The notes under the pieces were generated by a model that searched no databases, was not told where the DNA came from, and saw only the letters and a program-made list of their open reading frames with translations. A stretch of 64,000 nt of DNA, taken from positions 53,114 through 117,113 of the forward strand of contig NZ_JBLRWZ010000002.1 in NCBI RefSeq assembly GCF_047920995.1, written 5' to 3'. The translations under genes were made by a program, and so were the position numbers. This DNA is from Aliidiomarina sp047920995. GTDB taxonomy: Bacteria; Pseudomonadota; Gammaproteobacteria; Enterobacterales; Alteromonadaceae. Positions 36,081-45,294 of this stretch are shown here, one piece after another; position 1 is the stretch's first letter; each line of letters starts with the position of its first letter.

Positions 36081-37385
36081 TTAAGCACGCCCTAATAATT
36101 GTTGAATGCGCACTTGCAAGCGCTGTGTTGCGCCCCGATGCTCAGCAAAAATCCGTTGCGCGCTAGCACCCAAGCGTTGCGCCGTTTCTATGGTAGTGAG
36201 CAAGCCAATTAACGTATCCGCTAAGGTATCACTAGAGTTTACCCAACGCACCGCTTGCCGCTTATCAAGTTGATCATAAACTTCGGCAAAGTTAAATATA
36301 TGGCGGCCACTAAGTAACGGCTTGCCGAAAGCGATGGCTTCCAATGGGTTATGGCCACCACGTTCAATTAAACTACCGCCAATAAAAGTAATATTGGCAA
36401 TACCATACCAAAGCAGTAGCTCGCCCATGGAATCACCCAGCAATACTTGTGTAGCATTAGTAACTGGCCGCCCTGTGCTGCGCCGCACGGTAGTTAAGCC
36501 CTCATTTTCAAGTAATGTGTATACCTTATTAAAACGCTCTTGATGGCGCGGCACCAATATCAGTAACGCATTGGGCTTCACTTTTAATACTTTCTTAAAC
36601 GCAGCAATTATTTGCTCTTCTTCACCGGCATGCGTGCTTCCAGCGGTAATAATAGGCCGAGAACCTAAGAGCTCTTGATAATGCTCAATCTCGTTTTGTA
36701 CTTCTGTGCTTACCACCACATCAAACTTTAAATTGCCGGCAACATCAATTACTCGCTCGCGCACACCAATATTGGCAAAACGTTCCGCCGCCACTTCCGA
36801 TTGCACACCACAATAATTTAATGCCGCCCAGGCCCGTTCGAATAGCCAATTCATGCGGGTATAGCCGCTGGCAGATTGTTTCGACATGCGGCCATTTACC
36901 AGTGCCACAGGAATTCCAAGCGCGCGCGCAAACAACACTAAATTCGGCCACAGTTCGGTTTCAAGAATAACAATCGCACTCGGTTGTAAAGCTTTTAAGA
37001 AGCGCTTTACCGCACTTGGGGTATCGAAAGGAATATAGGCATGATAGATCGCATCGCCGTAGGTTTTCTGAATCAGCTCAGATGCGGTTGGGGTCATGCA
37101 CGTTATCGCCACAGGCCGACCACCCTCGTCATTCACGAAGCGGTCTAAAAGTGGCTTAGCGGCCATAAACTCACCCACAGATACGCAATGGAATACGATA
37201 GCACCGCGCCATTTCATAGCAATCTCTTGCTGGCAAAAACGTTCCTGCATGCGGGCACGATAGGCCGTATTCTTGCGACCCTGCCACCATAAATAAAATA
37301 CCACCAGTGGCATCATCATATACAACAACACGCTGTATAAGCGCACACCAAAATAACGATTATCGGGTAACCCCTGAGCTAACAT
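36081..37385 (-). CDS. waaA: Kdo transferase WaaA (KdtA)
   Basis: A membrane-anchored GT-B glycosyltransferase that adds Kdo to lipid IVA. About 434 residues from the ATG at 37385, which has a strong GGAGGA five bases upstream; longer in-frame starts lack this. An N-terminal membrane helix (about 15-35) precedes GRKNTAYRARMQERF. Conserved TAGSTHAGEEEQI and GGSLIERGGHNPLEAIAFGKPLL mark the CMP-Kdo site. kdkA follows directly. With kdkA present, a monofunctional enzyme adding one Kdo is the likely reading. Confidence 0.95.
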   Translation of the reverse strand: MLAQGLPDNRYFGVRLYSVLLYMMMPLVVFYLWWQGRKNTAYRARMQERFCQQEIAMKWRGAIVFHCVSVGEFMAAKPLLDRFVNDEGGRPVAITCMTPTASELIQKTYGDAIYHAYIPFDTPSAVKRFLKALQPSAIVILETELWPNLVLFARALGIPVALVNGRMSKQSASGYTRMNWLFERAWAALNYCGVQSEVAAERFANIGVRERVIDVAGNLKFDVVVSTEVQNEIEHYQELLGSRPIITAGSTHAGEEEQIIAAFKKVLKVKPNALLILVPRHQERFNKVYTLLENEGLTTVRRSTGRPVTNATQVLLGDSMGELLLWYGIANITFIGGSLIERGGHNPLEAIAFGKPLLSGRHIFNFAEVYDQLDKRQAVRWVNSSDTLADTLIGLLTTIETAQRLGASAQRIFAEHRGATQRLQVRIQQLLGRA

Positions 37386-37493
37386 ACTTATCCTCCGCTG
37401 AAACGTGGCTATCTTGCCAGAATTTACACACATTTGGCTAACTACAATCGGGTTTTTATTCACTCTGAGCAGCGCAACATATATAGTTTACGC

Positions 37494-38492
37494 ATGGCTA
37501 ACGAATTACGAACACAAACTATGGGTAATAAAGTGCGCTCACGGAAGAATCTTTCACTTTTAAAAAAACTCAACATTACCGCGATTGGCGGCGGCCATGG
37601 CTTGGGTAGGCTGATGTCAACACTCAGCTTTTTAGATAAACGTTTGGTTGGCATCGTAGCAACTACCGATAACGGTGGCTCTACCGGCAAGCTGCGTGAG
37701 CATCAACAATGCATTGCTTGGGGCGATATTCGTAACTGCATGTCACAACTTGCTGATCAGCCGCTTGCCAAAGAGCTACTGAACTACCGCTTTAATGGCG
37801 AATCTAGCCTTGATGGCCACAGTTTCGGCAATCTTTTGTTATATACCCTTGATGCTATATCTGCACGCCCACTCGATGGCATTCAGCTATTAAGCCGCTT
37901 ATTAAAAGTGCGCAATCGCGTGCTGCCGATGTCGGAAACACCTACAGATTTGATTGCTGAGCTCGATAACAACCTGCAGTGCTTCGGTGAAATCCGCATC
38001 GATGAGCTCATGCAAATGCCAAAACAACTAAGCCTTTCTCCGCAAGTACAGGGTACGCCAGAAGCGCTAACTCATATTGCCCGCAGTGATCTCATTATTC
38101 TTGGCCCTGGTAGTTTCCTTACTTCAGTACTACCACCGCTGTTGGTCGGTGATATCGCCCGTGCTATCGAAAAATCACCTGCAAAAGTGATTTTTATTGA
38201 TAATCTGGTTGCTGAACAAAGCCCTGCGGGTGCATTACCACTGCATGAAAAGTTACGTTGGCTAGAAAACCAGCTTGGTTATCTTCCCATTGATTTAGTA
38301 ATCAGCCCCAGTGCCAGCCATGCGCACCCTATTCCCACAATACAAAGTGTTGCTGCAGATTCCGAAGTGGCGCATCGGCACGATATGGATAGTTTATTAA
38401 TAGCAATTGAGCAGGCTGCTGAAGCACTGCTCACAGCAAAACCTGTGGCAACGAATGAGCAGCCGGAACCCAGCCCCTATTCGTTACCGTAA
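37494..38492 (+). CDS. ybhK: YvcK/YbhK-family gluconeogenesis factor
   Basis: A CofD-like Rossmann protein of about 332 residues. Signatures: ITAIGGGHGLGRLMSTL, ATTDNGGSTGKLR, WGDIRNCMSQL, DGHSFGNLLL and LIILGPGSFLTSVLPPLL. Members bind UDP-sugars; B. subtilis YvcK is needed on gluconeogenic carbon sources and affects cell-wall synthesis. The start is uncertain: ATG at 37494 or 37521, neither with a good ribosome site. It is divergent from waaA. Confidence 0.88.
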   Translation: MANELRTQTMGNKVRSRKNLSLLKKLNITAIGGGHGLGRLMSTLSFLDKRLVGIVATTDNGGSTGKLREHQQCIAWGDIRNCMSQLADQPLAKELLNYRFNGESSLDGHSFGNLLLYTLDAISARPLDGIQLLSRLLKVRNRVLPMSETPTDLIAELDNNLQCFGEIRIDELMQMPKQLSLSPQVQGTPEALTHIARSDLIILGPGSFLTSVLPPLLVGDIARAIEKSPAKVIFIDNLVAEQSPAGALPLHEKLRWLENQLGYLPIDLVISPSASHAHPIPTIQSVAADSEVAHRHDMDSLLIAIEQAAEALLTAKPVATNEQPEPSPYSLP

Positions 38493-38522
38493 TCACAATT
38501 ACAATAAATAAAGGCATTCGCT

Positions 38523-41249
38523 ATGAAACCCTTGGTTTTTACTCTATCAGCTATAGCCCTCTCCGTTAGCAGTTCATTCTTCTCGCCCCTAGCCGCCGCA
38601 ACAGCAGCGCAAAGCGCTCAATCGGCCGAGCAGCAAGCACCAACTGTGCCAGAGTGGCCGCAAGCGAGATATCAAAATACGCCAACTGTAGAAGATGTGT
38701 TGGGTTACCCTGCAGGTGCGCGAATTTCTAGCCCAGCGCAAATTAGCGAGTACTTTCAAGCGTTAGCGGAAGCACACCCCGATCAAATTAAACTGTTTGA
38801 GTACGGCGAAACCTGGCAAGGGCGGCCACTTTTTTATGCCGCTATTGGTAACGCCGAAAATATCGCTAAGCTTAATGAAATCGAAGCGGGAATGCGCCAA
38901 CTAGCCGATCCTCGCACGATTACCGCACGCCAAGCTCAGCAACTAGTAGAATCACTCCCAGCCTCTGTTTGGATAGCGAGCAGCGTACATGGCAATGAAA
39001 TATCGCCTGCCGAATCGTCTATGGTTACCGCATGGCATTTATTAAGCAGCACCGATGAACGTACTGTTTCGATGCTCAACAACACCATTGTGTACCTCGA
39101 TCCGTTGCAAAATCCGGATGGCCGAGAGCGCTTTGTTAGCCGCTATTACGCAACCGTTGGCCTAGAACCAGCTGCCGATCGTCTTTCGGCAGAGCATAAT
39201 GAACCTTGGCCAAACGGCCGTACCAACCATTATCTATTTGATATGAATCGCGATTGGATAGCGCTCACGCAACCGGAAACACAAGGCCGCATTGCTGCCC
39301 TGCTACAAACCTATCCACTCATATTTATCGATTCTCATGAAATGGGTGGCGATCTTAGCTATTACTTCACCCCGGAAGCGCACCCATACAACCCTTTTAT
39401 TACCACGGAACAGCGTAAGGGTTTGAATTGGGTTGGTGAAAATAACGCTCTTTGGTTTGATACTTTTGGTTTTGATTATTTCACTCGTGAAATTTTTGAT
39501 GCTTTTTATCCAGGTTACGGTGCAAGCTGGCCACTCTACCATGGTAGCCTCTCGGCAACCTATGAAATGGGTTCAGCCCGCGGCCATCATTTCCGTACCC
39601 GCGAAGGCGAAGTATTAACTTACGCCGATGGTGTTCAGCAGAACTTCGTGGCGTTTATGGCTACTATTGAAACAGCTTCGCAACGCCGGCAAGATTTATT
39701 GCAGCGCTTTTACGAGTATCGCCAACAGGGCATTGATGCCGGTGGCCGTGGTGCCGTGCGCAGTTATATCTTCCCGAATATGCGTGATATTGCCGGTAAC
39801 CGCAAACTTATGGCGTTACTTAGTGAGCAAGGTATTGAGGTAGGCCAAGCGCAAGATAACTTCCGTGCCTGTGGCAATCGCTACAGCGAAGGTGCCTATG
39901 TAGTGCAGGCCTCACAGCCAGCTTACCACCTAATTCGCACTCTACTTGATACCAATGTACCTATGGACGAAGAGTTTTTAGCCGAGCAAGAGCGTTTACG
40001 GGCAAATAACCTACCCGACCAAATTTACGATGTAACGGCTTGGTCGTTGCCGCTCATGTTTAACCTTGATATGGATGTGTGTAATCAGCAGCCGCGTGTT
40101 GCCACTACAGCTGTTACTGATGAGCGTATTGTAGCAGGCAGTGTTATAAATGCAGATGCTGAATTTGGTTATGCTGTTGCTTGGGGCGATATGAATGCTG
40201 GTCGCTTGCTTACCGCGGCGTTGCGCGAAGGCTTATTGGTTCGTAGTGCTGATATGGCGTTTACCCATGCAAGCGGCCGAGAATATCCGGCTGGCAGCTT
40301 GGTGATTCCGCGTGCCGGCAATCCGGATAATCTCACTGCAACACTACAGAAGCTCGCTGCAACCACCGGTGCCACAGTAGAAGGCTTAGCCAATAGTTGG
40401 ATGCGCGATGGGCCCAACGTTGGCTCTGTGAATATGAAGCGCATGCATGCGCCTAATATCGCCTTACTTTGGGATCAACCCACCAATGTATTGAGCGCTG
40501 GTAGCACCCGTTTTGTAATTGAGCGCGAGTTCAATTATCCGGTTACTGCAATTCGTTCCGCTCAGGCGGCTAGTGCCGATTTAAGCCATTACCAAGTGCT
40601 AATCCTACCCGCCACCACTGGTGCTGGTTATGAACAGTGGCTTGGCGAACGCGGCCGCGAAAACATTCGCCAGTGGGTTGAGCGCGGTGGTGTATTGATT
40701 ACCCTAGGTAACGCAACTCGCTTTGCCGTTGCCGGAGAGCAGCCACTATTGAGCAGCTCGCTGGAAAAGAAGGCGCAGGTGAGCGATTTAGTGCCGCTCG
40801 CAGAACAAGGCCGCACCGATGGCGTGATTATCGATAACGATGATGAGCATCAACGCCATATTCGTAACCCCAATGCCAACCCAGATTGGGTTTCTGGCAT
40901 TATTGCCCGCGCTAGCGTAGATCAAGAGCACTGGCTTACCGCTGGAATTCATGAGCAACTTCACGCCATGTTTATCGGTAATGATATCTACACGCCGTTA
41001 CGCATTAATCATGGCAGGAATGTAGTGAACTATAAAGGGGCAGATGAGGTTTTAGCAAGCGGCTATATTTGGGCCGAGAATCGTGAACAAATCGCCCACA
41101 AGCCAGTACTGATGGTGCAGCCACATGGCCGCGGCATGGTGGTAAGCTTTACCCAAGAGCCTAACTTCCGCGCCTACTTAGATGGTATGCACATGCTGTT
41201 TATGAATTCTATTTTCCGTAGTGCTGCACATGCAACACCATTACGCTAA
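38523..41249 (+). CDS. Secreted M14-family zinc carboxypeptidase, 908 residues
   Basis: A signal peptide (about 1-28, ending LAAATAA) precedes an M14 domain. The zinc ligands are visible: H and E in SSVHGNEISPAES, the second His in IDSHEMGG. The catalytic Glu is in TYEMGSARG. The remaining half (about 400-908) looks like the accessory region of large M14 peptidases of Shewanella and Idiomarina, with a glutamine-amidotransferase-like fold around 680-780 (LSHYQVLILPATTGAGYEQW). It probably trims peptides outside the inner membrane. The S9 peptidase gene follows after 20-odd bases. Confidence 0.88.
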   Translation: MKPLVFTLSAIALSVSSSFFSPLAAATAAQSAQSAEQQAPTVPEWPQARYQNTPTVEDVLGYPAGARISSPAQISEYFQALAEAHPDQIKLFEYGETWQGRPLFYAAIGNAENIAKLNEIEAGMRQLADPRTITARQAQQLVESLPASVWIASSVHGNEISPAESSMVTAWHLLSSTDERTVSMLNNTIVYLDPLQNPDGRERFVSRYYATVGLEPAADRLSAEHNEPWPNGRTNHYLFDMNRDWIALTQPETQGRIAALLQTYPLIFIDSHEMGGDLSYYFTPEAHPYNPFITTEQRKGLNWVGENNALWFDTFGFDYFTREIFDAFYPGYGASWPLYHGSLSATYEMGSARGHHFRTREGEVLTYADGVQQNFVAFMATIETASQRRQDLLQRFYEYRQQGIDAGGRGAVRSYIFPNMRDIAGNRKLMALLSEQGIEVGQAQDNFRACGNRYSEGAYVVQASQPAYHLIRTLLDTNVPMDEEFLAEQERLRANNLPDQIYDVTAWSLPLMFNLDMDVCNQQPRVATTAVTDERIVAGSVINADAEFGYAVAWGDMNAGRLLTAALREGLLVRSADMAFTHASGREYPAGSLVIPRAGNPDNLTATLQKLAATTGATVEGLANSWMRDGPNVGSVNMKRMHAPNIALLWDQPTNVLSAGSTRFVIEREFNYPVTAIRSAQAASADLSHYQVLILPATTGAGYEQWLGERGRENIRQWVERGGVLITLGNATRFAVAGEQPLLSSSLEKKAQVSDLVPLAEQGRTDGVIIDNDDEHQRHIRNPNANPDWVSGIIARASVDQEHWLTAGIHEQLHAMFIGNDIYTPLRINHGRNVVNYKGADEVLASGYIWAENREQIAHKPVLMVQPHGRGMVVSFTQEPNFRAYLDGMHMLFMNSIFRSAAHATPLR

Positions 41250-41272
41250 TTAATACTGGAGTTATGATTTTA

Positions 41273-43321
41273 ATGAACCGAACAATCTCCTTAAACTCGA
41301 TCAGTGCTGCGCTCTTTAGTGCGGCACTGCTGAGTACCGCTGCATTAAGCACAGCAGTGTTAAGTAGCACACTTATTAGTGGAGCTGCACTTGCAAACGA
41401 CAACACACCACGCCTAGTTACCGCAGAAGATTACTACCGCATGGTTGATCTTGGTGATGTGCAAATCAGTGCCGATGGCCAATCTGTAGCCTTTGTAAAA
41501 ACCACCGTGGGAGAAGATAAGCGCAGCCGTAACAGTACTATTTGGGTACATCGCAACAACGAACCAGTGCTCCAATTTACCCGTGAAAAAAGTGATTTTA
41601 GCCCAGTTTTTACTAACGATGGTAAGCAGTTATTGTTTTTATCTGGCCGTGATAGTGGCACAGCACTCTATTCAATATCCCTTTCCGGCGGCGAAGCGCA
41701 AGAACTGTTGCGCTTACAACAAGGTTCTATTAGCTCGGTAAGCATTCATCCAAATGATCAAGAATTATTGCTTACCGTGCGGGTTGATCCTGAGGTGGAA
41801 AATCCGCTCGAAAAAGCTGCAGAAAGTGATGATAAACCGGATATTTCGGTGATTACGAATGCTGTATATAAACGCCAAGGCGGCTACCTCAATGAAGATC
41901 GCACCGGCTTATGGCGCTACAACCTAGCCGAGAAAACATTGGCTACAATTACTGGCAATAGCAAATGGCACGAGGGTAGCGCCAGTTACTCGCCAAATGG
42001 GGAATGTATTGCTTTTGCCAGCAACCGGCATCCAGAAGCAGATGAAGGCTACTTTGCTTCATCTGTATTTGTACGCTGTGGTAATGATGAGCGAGAACTA
42101 GCAACACCAATTGGCCATGCTGGCACCCCCGTATGGACCTCCAACAGCAGCCTCGTGTATGTATACCGCGAAAGTAGTTATGCAGCGCCCAATTTACATC
42201 ATTACGATCTCAGCATTGATGCCTACCAAGTAGTTGCAGAAGCCATGAACCATAGCCCAGCACAACTGCAGTTTGCTGATAATAAGCTCTGGTTTACTAC
42301 CGATGATCGCGGTAGTCGCACGCTATACAACGTGGATTTAGATCGCGGTGGCTATCAATACGTATCTGGGCGCGGTTGGAGTAAAGGCAGCTTTGCCATC
42401 GCCAACAACGGCGCTATGGCATGGGTAGAGCACAATGAAATAACCCTGCCACGGTTAGTTTATGCAGCAGCAAGTAATGATGAAGGCATCGTAATCACAG
42501 ATTTTAACGATGCCCTACAAAGTGAGCTTGATTTAGCAGCATATGAAGTATTCCAAACCGAAAATGAGCGTGGCGATATTCTCGATGTTTTCATGTTGCG
42601 GCCACCCTTGGTAGTACAAGGTGAGCGCTATCCGGTGATTTTGAATATTAAAGGCGGCCCAGGCGGTATGTGGGGGCATCAGTGGTTTCATGAAATGCAA
42701 TTGATGCGCGCTCGCGGCTATGCTGTAGTATTTGTAAACTACCGCGGTAGCAGCGGTTATGGGCAAGATTTTGCCGAGCAAGTGCGGCTGGATTATGGCG
42801 GTGCCGATTTCCGCGATAACATCGCTGCATTAGATGCAGCATTTAACCACTACAACTGGCTTGATGAAGACCAACAGTTTATTACTGGCGGCAGCCATGG
42901 TGGTTTTTTAACCAATTGGGCAACTACGCAAACCAATCGCTTTCGTGCGGCAGTAACGCAACGCAGTGTAAGCAACTGGATCTCTGAAGCAGGCACGCAA
43001 ACGTTCCCACCCTTAGCAATGATCGAAGAATTCGGTGGCAGTATCTGGGATAACTATGCTTATTATTGGGGCCGTTCACCGCTCAAATATGCTTACCGCG
43101 TAAGAACCCCCACTCTGATTATTCATAGTAATCACGATCACATTACGCCAATTGGCCAAGGTGAAGAATGGTTCTTTGCGTTAAAGGCGAATAACGTTCC
43201 AGTTGAGTTGGTTGTATTTGATCGTGAGGGCCATGGCTTAAGCCGCGGTGGCAAGCCAATCAATTTGGTTGAGCGTTTAAATAGAATTGTCGCTTGGTTT
43301 GATCGCTACAAGCATCAATAA
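41273..43321 (+). CDS. Secreted S9-family prolyl oligopeptidase / acylaminoacyl-peptidase
   Basis: About 682 residues. The signal peptide is built from near-repeats of alanine, leucine and serine. A WD40-like beta-propeller spans roughly 50-390 and an alpha/beta hydrolase domain follows. The nucleophile is in GGSHGGFLTNW. The catalytic Asp is in HSNHDHIT and the His in DREGHGLSRGG. The ATG at 41273 is preferred because GGAG is about 11 bases upstream; the ATG at 41264 is only two bases from it. It sits next to the M14 peptidase, likely as one transcription unit. Confidence 0.9.
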   Translation: MNRTISLNSISAALFSAALLSTAALSTAVLSSTLISGAALANDNTPRLVTAEDYYRMVDLGDVQISADGQSVAFVKTTVGEDKRSRNSTIWVHRNNEPVLQFTREKSDFSPVFTNDGKQLLFLSGRDSGTALYSISLSGGEAQELLRLQQGSISSVSIHPNDQELLLTVRVDPEVENPLEKAAESDDKPDISVITNAVYKRQGGYLNEDRTGLWRYNLAEKTLATITGNSKWHEGSASYSPNGECIAFASNRHPEADEGYFASSVFVRCGNDERELATPIGHAGTPVWTSNSSLVYVYRESSYAAPNLHHYDLSIDAYQVVAEAMNHSPAQLQFADNKLWFTTDDRGSRTLYNVDLDRGGYQYVSGRGWSKGSFAIANNGAMAWVEHNEITLPRLVYAAASNDEGIVITDFNDALQSELDLAAYEVFQTENERGDILDVFMLRPPLVVQGERYPVILNIKGGPGGMWGHQWFHEMQLMRARGYAVVFVNYRGSSGYGQDFAEQVRLDYGGADFRDNIAALDAAFNHYNWLDEDQQFITGGSHGGFLTNWATTQTNRFRAAVTQRSVSNWISEAGTQTFPPLAMIEEFGGSIWDNYAYYWGRSPLKYAYRVRTPTLIIHSNHDHITPIGQGEEWFFALKANNVPVELVVFDREGHGLSRGGKPINLVERLNRIVAWFDRYKHQ

Positions 43322-43343
43322 ATCGCGTTGCATGAATCCCCGT

Positions 43344-43377
43344 AAAATCCCTTAATGCTCCAGCATTAGGGGATTTT
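43344..43377. terminator. Bidirectional terminator between the S9 peptidase gene and dcd
   Basis: AAAATCCCTTAATGCT, loop CC, AGCATTAGGGGATTTT, with one T-G pair. A and T tracts on both sides serve the convergent genes. Confidence 0.88.
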
Positions 43378-43396
43378 ACTGATGTGCAGGTAGGTG

Positions 43397-43981
43397 CTAT
43401 TTATCACTGCCAATGCGGCTAGCAACAGCACCCTTTTGATCTTTGTATTTAGCATCTGCTCGGCGGCTATAGGGCCGCTCGCAGGGCTCACTTAGTAATT
43501 CAAAGCTTAAAGCGCCTATTTTCATACCAGGGCGTAACGCCAGCGGCAGCTTACCGCTGTTGAAAAACTCCAATACAATCTGGCCACTCCAGCCTGGATC
43601 AATGCGATGCGCGGTAACATGCACCATCAAACCTAAACGCGCTAACGATGAACGGCCATCGAGCCACCCCACCATGTGGGCTGGCAAGGTAACCGCTTCT
43701 TGAGTTACCGCCAGCGCAAATTCGCCTGGGTGGATAAAAAAAGCATCGCCATTGGCTAAGCGTATTTCTTCACTCATTACCCGTTGAATAGCCGCATCAA
43801 TCTCTGCGCGAGGCCCACTAATATCGATATAGGGTGCTGCATGATCTTGCAAAACCCGGAAACTTTCACCCAAGTGAATATCTACGGTAACTCCACTAAT
43901 ATCTTCACTTAACGGAGCGGGTTCAATAGCGATAACACCATCCGCTAAGTACTTCTCAATCTGTGCATCTGTAAGCCGCAT
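43397..43981 (-). CDS. dcd: dCTP deaminase
   Basis: Converts dCTP to dUTP for thymidylate synthesis. The 194 residues match the family: MRLTDAQIEKYLADGVI, the substrate loop DGRSSLARLGLMVHVTAHRIDPGW (catalytic Glu in IVLEFFNSGKLPL) and a tail with RRADAKYKDQKGAV. It lies 60 bases downstream of mrp. Confidence 0.97.
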   Translation of the reverse strand: MRLTDAQIEKYLADGVIAIEPAPLSEDISGVTVDIHLGESFRVLQDHAAPYIDISGPRAEIDAAIQRVMSEEIRLANGDAFFIHPGEFALAVTQEAVTLPAHMVGWLDGRSSLARLGLMVHVTAHRIDPGWSGQIVLEFFNSGKLPLALRPGMKIGALSFELLSEPCERPYSRRADAKYKDQKGAVASRIGSDK

Positions 43982-44041
43982 GCGCCTTCCCTAAATGAGT
44001 TTTTATTACCTTAGTTAAATAAAATATCACACTAAACCCCG

Positions 44042-45106
44042 CTAAACCTCTTTAAAAATAGGCTTATGCGTTGCGTTGTTTGTTTTATCCTGCTCATGAA
44101 TGAGTTCCCAAGCATTAGCTACTATATGCTGCGCTGTAGTGGCCACAATGGCATTTAAGCTGTGTTCAGGCTCGCTTATCTGCAGCGGTTTACCAAGGTC
44201 TAAACTCTCGCGCAGCGCAGTTGTAAGTGGCCAATGCCCCACCATAGGCACCTGATATTCGGCTGCAAGCGTAGCGCCGCCATCAGAGCCAAAGATAGCA
44301 TCGTGATGCCCGCAATTCGAACAAGCAAAATAGCTCATGTTTTCAATTATCCCCACTACCGGCACATCCACTTTGCGGAACATCGCAATGCCTTTTTCGG
44401 CATCTGCTATAGCAATGTTTTGCGGCGTTGTAACAACAACTGCAGCGGTAATTGGAAAGTTCTGCGAGAGGGTAAGCTGAATATCACCTGTTCCCGGCGG
44501 TAAATCAACAATCAAATAATCCAGCGCAGACCACTGGGTGTCAAACAACAATTGCTCTATCGCCCTCGAGGCCATGGGCCCGCGCCAAATTGCTGCGGCT
44601 TTGGTATCCACTAAGTAACCGAGCGAATTCCCTTCTATACCCCAACAATTAACAGGCAACATTTTTCGATTTGGGGTGAAGGTTAGCTTTTCACTTACAT
44701 TGCCCAGCATGGTTGGTAAAGATGGGCCATAAATATCACCATCAAGAATACCCACCCGGGCTCCCTCAGCTTTGAGAGCGGCAGCAATACTTAAGCTCAC
44801 TGCAGATTTACCTACACCGCCTTTACCAGAGGCTACCGCGATAACATTCTTAATGGGTGGTGCGGTTGAACCTTGCGGCAGTTTGGCCGCTTTAGCCGGC
44901 AGGGCTGCAATATCCAGCTCTACCTGCCACTGATATTGGTTTAATTTCGGGCTACTTGCAATCAAGGCCAAAGCGGCCGATCTTGCTGCAAATGGCAGGC
45001 GCAACGTTATCTGCCGATCCGCCACAGTAAGCCATTCCGGTAAAAATCCATGCGAGAAAATATCGCTGCGTAATTTACTGCATATCTCGGGTATTTCCTG
45101 CGCCAT
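44042..45106 (-). CDS. mrp: Mrp/ApbC iron-sulfur cluster carrier ATPase
   Basis: A 354-residue P-loop NTPase. An N-terminal DUF59-like part (about 1-80) precedes the deviant Walker A in ASGKGGVGKSAVS. DGDIYGPSLPTMLG and LIVDLPPGTGDIQL are family hallmarks. The cluster-binding CxxC is in YFACSNCGHH. Mrp carries [4Fe-4S] clusters to target proteins. It is divergent from metG, as in E. coli. Confidence 0.95.
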   Translation of the reverse strand: MAQEIPEICSKLRSDIFSHGFLPEWLTVADRQITLRLPFAARSAALALIASSPKLNQYQWQVELDIAALPAKAAKLPQGSTAPPIKNVIAVASGKGGVGKSAVSLSIAAALKAEGARVGILDGDIYGPSLPTMLGNVSEKLTFTPNRKMLPVNCWGIEGNSLGYLVDTKAAAIWRGPMASRAIEQLLFDTQWSALDYLIVDLPPGTGDIQLTLSQNFPITAAVVVTTPQNIAIADAEKGIAMFRKVDVPVVGIIENMSYFACSNCGHHDAIFGSDGGATLAAEYQVPMVGHWPLTTALRESLDLGKPLQISEPEHSLNAIVATTAQHIVANAWELIHEQDKTNNATHKPIFKEV

Positions 45107-45294
45107 TTACACCACCCCAGTTGAACTAGCACCGCACCAGTACAATGCGCCATAGTGCCACTATACTGCGTTTCTTACATTATAAAGTAATCATAAAGAT
45201 TTATGTTTCCCAACGCTACCGTAAGTAATGAAAAGCGGCTGTATTTCGGGTACTATAGAGCTCTTTTTTGAACGCAGCTGAATAGAGATTTCTG

